A stretch of DNA of 64,000 bases, taken from Canibacter sp052085365. GTDB lineage: Bacteria > Actinomycetota > Actinomycetes > Actinomycetales > Microbacteriaceae. Below, piece by piece: positions 59,564-64,000 of this stretch. Numbering within the stretch: position 1 is the first letter of the stretch; each line of letters starts with the position of its first letter. The stretch lies in contig JBQDFP010000004.1 in the NCBI GenBank assembly GCA_052085365.1, forward strand, positions 1-64,000, in the 5' to 3' direction. Under the pieces are notes generated by a model. The model had not been told where the DNA came from, did not search any database, and saw nothing but the letters and a program-made list of their open reading frames with translations. The position numbers and the translations under genes are program-made.

Positions 59564-60010
59564 CTAGCCCTCAGTACGCGCAATAACCTCTCGGTCACCA
59601 ATCACGTTCTGGGTTTCGACCAGCATTGACACGAAACGCGCTTCAAGCGTGCACACCTCAGGGGCATCAGGAAGAGTGCCCTCAATAGTGGCGATTTCGA
59701 CAGTCTCAGCGGATTCTTCAACTACGGCACGCGCACCATAGCAACGCGGTGAACCTGTTGTGAAAAACACCCGAATCTGCGTGTCAGACACCTGTTCGTA
59801 TCGCTGCCATTCGATAACATGTTCGTTTTCGAGATCGTCTCGTTGAACCTCATCCTGGCTATCGCTCTCAGTGTTTTCATGTCCCGCACTACCTTCTGGA
59901 TTGTCCGAGCTGTCGCTAGAACAACCGGCAAGTACGCACGCAACCATAAGCAATGGAATGAGCGCAAGCCTCACGAGGCCCTGGGGGGTACGCTCAGTCC
60001 ACATAATCAT
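59564..60010 (-). CDS. Small secreted lipoprotein of unknown function
   Basis: A 148-residue protein with a signal peptide (VRLALIPLLMVACVLAGC) and lipobox LAGC at about 26-29, then an acidic Ser/Asp/Glu linker to about 60. A compact C-terminal domain of about 85 residues contains two cysteines (SPRCYGARAVVEES and EVCTLEARFV) likely to form a disulfide. RVFFTTGSPRCYG resembles small actinobacterial lipoproteins of unknown role. The start is ATG 60010 or ATG 60004. It lies 12 bp after the membrane protein gene upstream, so the two are co-transcribed. Confidence 0.68.
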   Translation of the reverse strand: MIMWTERTPQGLVRLALIPLLMVACVLAGCSSDSSDNPEGSAGHENTESDSQDEVQRDDLENEHVIEWQRYEQVSDTQIRVFFTTGSPRCYGARAVVEESAETVEIATIEGTLPDAPEVCTLEARFVSMLVETQNVIGDREVIARTEG

Positions 60011-60022
60011 CTCAGTGTGATG

Positions 60023-60397
60023 CTAGGCAGCAGGCTGTTCGTTCTTCCAGCGACGGGCCGCAATAAATGAACGCACTCCGAGAATGATGTACACGATGAG
60101 CAGCACGAACGTGATCGTGCTCACAATCACCGCGGTCGGACGCTCAGCGGTTCCGGCAAATACGTCACCGAGTTTCATAACATTCATCAGGGTTCCGAAG
60201 ACCCCGAGCAGCGCGACTACAAGCGCGACATGTACGCCAAGTTTCTGACGACGCAGCGCTACGAGCCCGAAAATAAACATGAGTGCACCGAGGATCGATG
60301 GAATCAAAGCGGTCCAGCTTGCGAAGCCGGTAGCGATCCAGCTGATCACTCCCAGCACGATGAGAATTCCACCAAATACGAGGGTGTTGCGGGGCAT
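60023..60397 (-). CDS. Four-TM membrane protein of unknown function
   Basis: A 124-residue integral membrane protein with segments at about 6-24, 29-48, 54-72 and 88-110 and a short basic C-terminus (FIAARRWKNEQPAA). WTALIPSILGALMFIFGLVAL resembles helices found in many small actinobacterial proteins; no named family is recognised with confidence. It precedes the lipoprotein gene by 12 bp. Confidence 0.65.
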   Translation of the reverse strand: MPRNTLVFGGILIVLGVISWIATGFASWTALIPSILGALMFIFGLVALRRQKLGVHVALVVALLGVFGTLMNVMKLGDVFAGTAERPTAVIVSTITFVLLIVYIILGVRSFIAARRWKNEQPAA

Positions 60398-60499
60398 AGA
60401 AATACTCCTTGTAGAGGGAAAGTTCGCCTCAAGATTGTGAAGCTTATTGGGTTGAAGCCTAACCGACCAACATGCACAAATCGTGGGTGCATTTGTGCG

Positions 60500-61612
60500 T
60501 CACAGCAGTGCGAGCTCTCGCCCCGCCTGCTGCAAATACGTGCGTGGATCAGCCATCGCGGCCTCAATGCTTCCGGCCAGTTCGGTGAGCGAAATGGCTG
60601 CGGCGAATTCTTCGACACTGGCGCTGGCTGCGATTCGGCCGGCAACCACGGCCACTTTCACGCCAGCACGCTGTGCTGCGCGCGCAACAAAGCCCGGAAC
60701 TTTGCCAGCACCGGATTGTCCATCAAATGATCCCTCGCCAGTAATCACGAGGTCCGCATCAGCGAGCGCAGCTTCAAAGTCCACAAGCCTGGCCACTTCT
60801 TCAGCTCCAGGCACGAGTTCGGCGCCCCACGCGTGAAGCCCGAACCCAGCTCCGCCGGCAGCACCGGCTCCGGCGATACGATGGTCGGCCCGACTTCCAA
60901 ATGCTGCACTGACGACTCGAGAAAAATGGTTCAGCGCAGCATCAACTCGAGGAATGTCACCCGGCGTGAGTCCTTTTTGCGGCCCGAAGACTGCCGCTGC
61001 GCCGTTGGGCCCGGTGAGCGGACTCGTCACATCGGTGATCACCAAGGTCGGTACCGCGTGGCGGAGCTGACCGATGTCAATCTTTACGATCTCGCTGAGG
61101 CCCCGCGCACCGAGCGGCACCTCAAAGCCCTCCCGGTCAAGCATGCGAGCACCTAATGCGCGGAGAATCCCAGCTCCACCATCAGTGGATGCGCTCGAAC
61201 CAATAGCCACCACGAGTCGAGACACTCCAGCATCGAGTGCGGCAGCCAGGGCTTGTCCACAGCCGAGCGTGTGCGCGTCAACGGGAAGAAGCTCGTCTAG
61301 CAGTTCGATGCCTGAAGTTGATGCAAGTTCGACTACGCCAGTGCCGTTGGGTGCGCTCGCAGTTGGCGGTAAGCGAAGCCACGACGCGCTCACCGGGAAA
61401 CCGTCGGGGCCGGTCACCGTCACGGAAATATCTTGAGCACCACTCACTGCGCTTCGAAACGCGTCAAGAGTCCCCTCACCGCCGTCCGCTAGCGGACGTT
61501 TGCGAATCTGAGCCGCCGAATCAACATCGGCCCAGCCTGCTGCCAACGCATCAGCCACGCGCACAGCTGACAGCGTTCCTTTGAAACTATCGACTGCGAT
61601 CAGGACTCTCAC
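60500..61612 (-). CDS. Glycerate kinase (GarK/GlxK family)
   Basis: A 370-residue type I glycerate kinase. VRVLIAVDSFKGTLSAVRVADALAAGW is the conserved N-terminus, RKRPLADGGEGTLDAF holds the catalytic region, GSSASTDGGAGILRALGAR and TDVTSPLTGPNGAAAVFGPQKG follow, and ITGEGSFDGQSGAGKVPGFVA completes the signature. It converts D-glycerate to 2- or 3-phosphoglycerate. GTG 61612 is preferred, since AAGGTGG lies 5 bases upstream; GTG 61621 is three codons earlier. No glyoxylate-pathway gene is adjacent. Confidence 0.92.
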   Translation of the reverse strand: MRVLIAVDSFKGTLSAVRVADALAAGWADVDSAAQIRKRPLADGGEGTLDAFRSAVSGAQDISVTVTGPDGFPVSASWLRLPPTASAPNGTGVVELASTSGIELLDELLPVDAHTLGCGQALAAALDAGVSRLVVAIGSSASTDGGAGILRALGARMLDREGFEVPLGARGLSEIVKIDIGQLRHAVPTLVITDVTSPLTGPNGAAAVFGPQKGLTPGDIPRVDAALNHFSRVVSAAFGSRADHRIAGAGAAGGAGFGLHAWGAELVPGAEEVARLVDFEAALADADLVITGEGSFDGQSGAGKVPGFVARAAQRAGVKVAVVAGRIAASASVEEFAAAISLTELAGSIEAAMADPRTYLQQAGRELALL

Positions 61613-61692
61613 ACCACCCACCTTAGGGACTCAGCTTGCCGCGGGGCTTCCAACGCACCTGAGTTCCACATACATATCAGCTCAGAAGACGC

Positions 61693-61721
61693 TGAACGAA
61701 TTTGTTATCTATTCGTAATAT
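61693..61721 (+). promoter_or_regulatory. Probable promoter of the rpf gene
   Basis: TAATAT at 61716-61721 is an excellent -10 box. TGAACG at 61693-61698 is a weak -35 at 17 bp spacing. A start near 61728 would give a leader of about 130 bases that contains the hairpin at 61746-61783. Confidence 0.5.
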
Positions 61722-61745
61722 TGCGTAGTGTTGCGTGCTGAACAC

Positions 61746-61783
61746 CGAAGGACTGCCGTCGCACTCACCCCAGGAGTCCTTCG
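61746..61783 (+). other. Structured leader element upstream of rpf
   Basis: Perfect 9-bp stem CGAAGGACT / AGTCCTTCG enclosing a 20-base loop, in the untranslated leader of the Rpf gene. Actinobacterial rpf genes are often preceded by c-di-AMP (ydaO) riboswitches, but the conserved core of that class was not recognised here. A purine-rich segment GGTTGGGTGGGAGGTG follows at 61806-61821. Confidence 0.4.
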
Positions 61784-61857
61784 CCCCTTGTCAGCAATTT
61801 GCATCGGTTGGGTGGGAGGTGCATCACACGCATCCAGACGGAACCACAGGAGTTCAC

Positions 61858-62514
61858 ATGACTTTCGGAACAACAGATAGCACCATCGGCGTTTCATCAC
61901 GTAAGCCCCGCAAAGGGCTGATGGCGCTCGGCGTAGTTGCGCTCGCTGCCGGTGCAGCACTCGTTCCAACGGCAGCGAACGCAGCCGATGAATCCACTTG
62001 GGACGCTCTTGCCGAATGCGAGGCAGGCGGTGACTGGGCTACGGATACCGGCAACGGCTACTCCGGTGGCCTCCAGTTCAACCAGGGCACCTGGGAAGCA
62101 AATGGTGGGTCAGGTAACCCCGCCGATGCTTCACGCAGTGAACAGATTCGTGTAGCTGAAAACGTGCTCGACTCGCAGGGCTGGGGTGCCTGGCCTGCAT
62201 GTTCAGCACAAATCGGTGCGTCCGGTGAAGCTGAACCAAGCGGAGAACCGGCTCCTGAAGAGGCCCCAGCTGACGAAGCATACGTAGAGGAAGCACCGGC
62301 TGAAGAAGCTGATGCTTCACAGGGCCTCGCCCTCCCTGATGTGACCGCGTCAGATGAAACCTACACCGTAGAGAGCGGTGACACTCTGGCAAAAATTGCA
62401 GACGCTGAAGGTATCGACAGCGGATGGCCAGGTCTCTACGCAGTCAACCAAGACACTGTAGAGAGCACTGACTTGATCTTCCCTGGTCAGGAACTTGTGC
62501 TGCCCGAACAGTAA
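61858..62514 (+). CDS. Resuscitation-promoting factor-like muralytic protein with LysM
   Basis: A 218-residue secreted protein. Signal peptide: basic RKPRKGLM, hydrophobic ALGVVALAAGAALVPTAANA, cleavage after ANA (about 41). The Rpf domain follows, STWDALAECEAGGDWATDTGNGYSGGLQFNQGTWEANGGSG, with the catalytic Glu in AECE and two cysteines as in Rpf proteins. It ends near 115 and is linked by a Glu/Ala/Pro spacer to a C-terminal LysM (YTVESGDTLAKIADAEGI...IFPGQELVLP). It cleaves peptidoglycan glycan strands to allow regrowth. ATG 61858 has AGGAG 6 bases upstream. Confidence 0.92.
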   Translation: MTFGTTDSTIGVSSRKPRKGLMALGVVALAAGAALVPTAANAADESTWDALAECEAGGDWATDTGNGYSGGLQFNQGTWEANGGSGNPADASRSEQIRVAENVLDSQGWGAWPACSAQIGASGEAEPSGEPAPEEAPADEAYVEEAPAEEADASQGLALPDVTASDETYTVESGDTLAKIADAEGIDSGWPGLYAVNQDTVESTDLIFPGQELVLPEQ

Positions 62515-62571
62515 AACGAATCAGCAAGACCGCAAACACTGAACGTGGCGTTGAGGTCTCACTGAAATAGG

Positions 62572-62622
62572 TATGGCCCCGGGCCTGAGGGTATTCCTCA
62601 GGCCCGGGGCCATACTCTTCTC
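62572..62622 (+). terminator. Strong terminator after rpf
   Basis: 19-bp perfect stem TATGGCCCCGGGCCTGAGG / CCTCAGGCCCGGGGCCATA with a 5-base loop, followed by CTCTTCTC. It lies 58 bp after the Rpf stop. It is the longest hairpin noticed in the window. Confidence 0.88.
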
Positions 62623-62728
62623 ACATATTTCGCTGCGCGCACGGGAGCATCCGTGAGACACTCGGATACACCTCCCCTCTCTTATACAGATGACAACTTT
62701 CAGCGTTGATTGAGAAGGAAACCGCCCC

Positions 62729-64000
62729 GTGTCAGTCACCATCCGTCAACTCTTATCGTTCGGGGGCGAGCGACTGCGTGTCATCGTCCCAGCATCACAA
62801 GACGACATCGACGAAGCTGCGGAACTGTCGTGGATTCACGGATCCGACCTTCTCGACCCAACCCCCTTCCTCGAACAGGGGCACCTGCTACTCACTGACG
62901 GATCTCAGTTCGCTGTCGAGAATGAAGATCAGAGCGTGTACGACGCGTACGTCACACGTTTAGTCAATACGGGCATTGCGGGCGTGGGCTTCGGGTCGCA
63001 ACTCTTTCACATGGGCATCCCTACTGGACTCGTCCAGGCATGCCAAGCGCAGAATCTCGTGCTCATTGAATTAACCGATATGACCCCGTACTTCGACTAC
63101 GTCAAGTTCGTGGCGAATGCGAGTGCTCAAGATACGACCGCAGATACGTTATGGTCTCTGAAGGCCCAGCGAGCGATCACCCGGGCAGCACTCAAACCGG
63201 GCGGACTCGGGGCTGTACTCTCTGAGCTGGGCCGACGTATCGGATGCGAAGTCGTTTTATATGATTCATCAGGTAAACGAATTGGTGTCTCAACCGATGA
63301 ATCTCGACTTTCAGAGACAGACCTCGAGATCAATGAATACGTCACGGCGGCGCTCAGGCAAGGAACGCGTGCGACCCGCATCATTCAGTTGGAGGGCCAG
63401 CAGTACACGATTCAAACGATCGGCAACCATTCACGGCTCGATGGTGCTATCAGTTTCGGTCAGGTGTCACTTGATCAACCGTTATTGAACGACCTGATCG
63501 CGAACGTTGTTGCGATTGCGAGTCTGGTACTTACACAAAACCGAATGCTGACCGAAACGAGAAGAGAACTCAGGTCGGTCGCGTTAAACGAGCTCCTCGC
63601 GGGCCGCCGAGAGTTCGCTCTTCGGACGGTTGAAGTATTGCGCGGCAGCCTCCCCGAAGAACCGTTCAGCGTCCTGATTACCTCAGCATCAGATGACGCA
63701 CCGTTTGTGAGTGAGCTGCTCGAACGTGAACTCGACGAACTCGACGGTTCACTCTTTTACGGGTCGCGCGAACCGTACCTTGTTCTTCTGGTTGAGACGA
63801 GGCACGCAGACTCGCTCCGTGAGCTCCTCACTCGGCAAGAGGCAATCGTCGGTGTGGCTTCGCGCGTGCAGTATGCGGACTTCCAGACCGGGTATGACCA
63901 GGCCGAGCGAGCGTACCGGCGGGCTATCGAACTGAATATGAGTTCCTGCGATTTCGACGAACTCGCAAGCAGCGGTATTTTCTCGTTACTGGCATCGGCC
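62729..64000 (+). CDS. PucR-family transcriptional regulator, 5' part
   Basis: Partial: starts at GTG 62729 (GAAGGAA about 8 bases upstream) and runs off the window at 64000 with 424 residues visible. It opens with TIRQLLSFGGERLRVIVPAS, then SDLLDPTPFLEQGHLLLTDGSQF and GVGFGSQLFHMGIPTGLVQACQAQNLVLIEL, the PucR N-terminal (purine catabolism) domain at about 1-130. A central region at 150-265 and a GGDEF-like/CdaR segment (about 300-410, with QAERAYRRAIEL) follow. The missing C-terminus should hold the PucR-type HTH_30. Such proteins activate nearby purine or amine catabolic genes, presumably beyond the window. Confidence 0.85.
   Translation, partial: MSVTIRQLLSFGGERLRVIVPASQDDIDEAAELSWIHGSDLLDPTPFLEQGHLLLTDGSQFAVENEDQSVYDAYVTRLVNTGIAGVGFGSQLFHMGIPTGLVQACQAQNLVLIELTDMTPYFDYVKFVANASAQDTTADTLWSLKAQRAITRAALKPGGLGAVLSELGRRIGCEVVLYDSSGKRIGVSTDESRLSETDLEINEYVTAALRQGTRATRIIQLEGQQYTIQTIGNHSRLDGAISFGQVSLDQPLLNDLIANVVAIASLVLTQNRMLTETRRELRSVALNELLAGRREFALRTVEVLRGSLPEEPFSVLITSASDDAPFVSELLERELDELDGSLFYGSREPYLVLLVETRHADSLRELLTRQEAIVGVASRVQYADFQTGYDQAERAYRRAIELNMSSCDFDELASSGIFSLLASA

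Noticed and set aside
1..64000. tRNA, rRNA, CRISPR, prophage or transposase content
   Set aside because: Intergenic regions were scanned for T-loop-like sequences, repeat-spacer patterns and transposase-like frames; none found. The only nuclease of selfish type is the DUF222/HNH gene at 3162-4550.

Overview
The window is a gene-dense stretch of a moderately high-GC actinobacterial chromosome, most likely from the order Micrococcales and probably the family Microbacteriaceae. The sequence signs are an actinobacterial mismatch endonuclease NucS, a DUF222/HNH endonuclease of the 13E12 type, a resuscitation-promoting factor with LysM, an ECF-type BioYMN biotin importer with a BioQ-like TetR repressor, and a wall-anchored surface protein ending in LAATG (a sortase E type signal). 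The genus is not resolved. No rRNA, tRNA, CRISPR array, prophage or insertion sequence was seen.

Layout. 1-4550: end of a MATE exporter, nucS, an SseB-like protein, a HAD phosphatase, a small membrane protein, a TagD-like cytidylyltransferase and a convergent HNH gene. 4667-14731: a minus-strand amino acid island with a GntR regulator, a HAD hydrolase, a complete polar amino acid ABC importer, a sarcosine-oxidase-like flavoenzyme, a D-threonine-aldolase-like PLP enzyme and a second amino acid importer. 15396-18575: proVWX-type compatible solute importer. 18642-26529: two divergent operons, UGT glycosyltransferase / aldehyde dehydrogenase / GalU on the minus strand and TetR / MFS / sugar-kinase-like / SIS-domain protein on the plus strand. 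They read as one module in which UDP-glucose is made, transferred to something, and an (amino)sugar is later phosphorylated and cleaved or isomerised.

26526-34839: YggS and pyridoxal kinase (start codons 15 bp apart), an APC permease, nitronate monooxygenase, a DHA2 exporter, DUF2871, a nitrilase-family amidohydrolase and a TauE/SafE carrier. 35009-46458: a sugar porter and then an amide-centred locus with a class II HDAC-like amidohydrolase, a C45 acyltransferase/hydrolase, a complete peptide (Opp/Dpp) importer, a LacI regulator and a NylB-like serine hydrolase. Matching LacI-type operators sit in front of the importer and in front of the NylB-like gene.

46687-49979: bioQ-like repressor divergent from bioYMN, with paired palindromes between them, then a methyltransferase. 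50112-64000: a 1185-residue repeat-bearing surface protein, a YeiH/LysR pair, an MMPL transporter, a bile acid:sodium symporter family carrier, a lipoprotein, a small membrane protein, glycerate kinase, an Rpf/LysM protein with a structured leader, and the first two thirds or so of a PucR-family regulator that runs off the window.

The two regions most likely to hold undescribed biology are the glycosyltransferase/GalU/ALDH - kinase/SIS divergon (18.6-26.5 kb) and the LacI-controlled amide-hydrolase locus with a NylB homologue that keeps the residues tied to nylon-oligomer hydrolysis (36.5-46.6 kb). Function statements come from remembered family motifs and context. No database search was possible.
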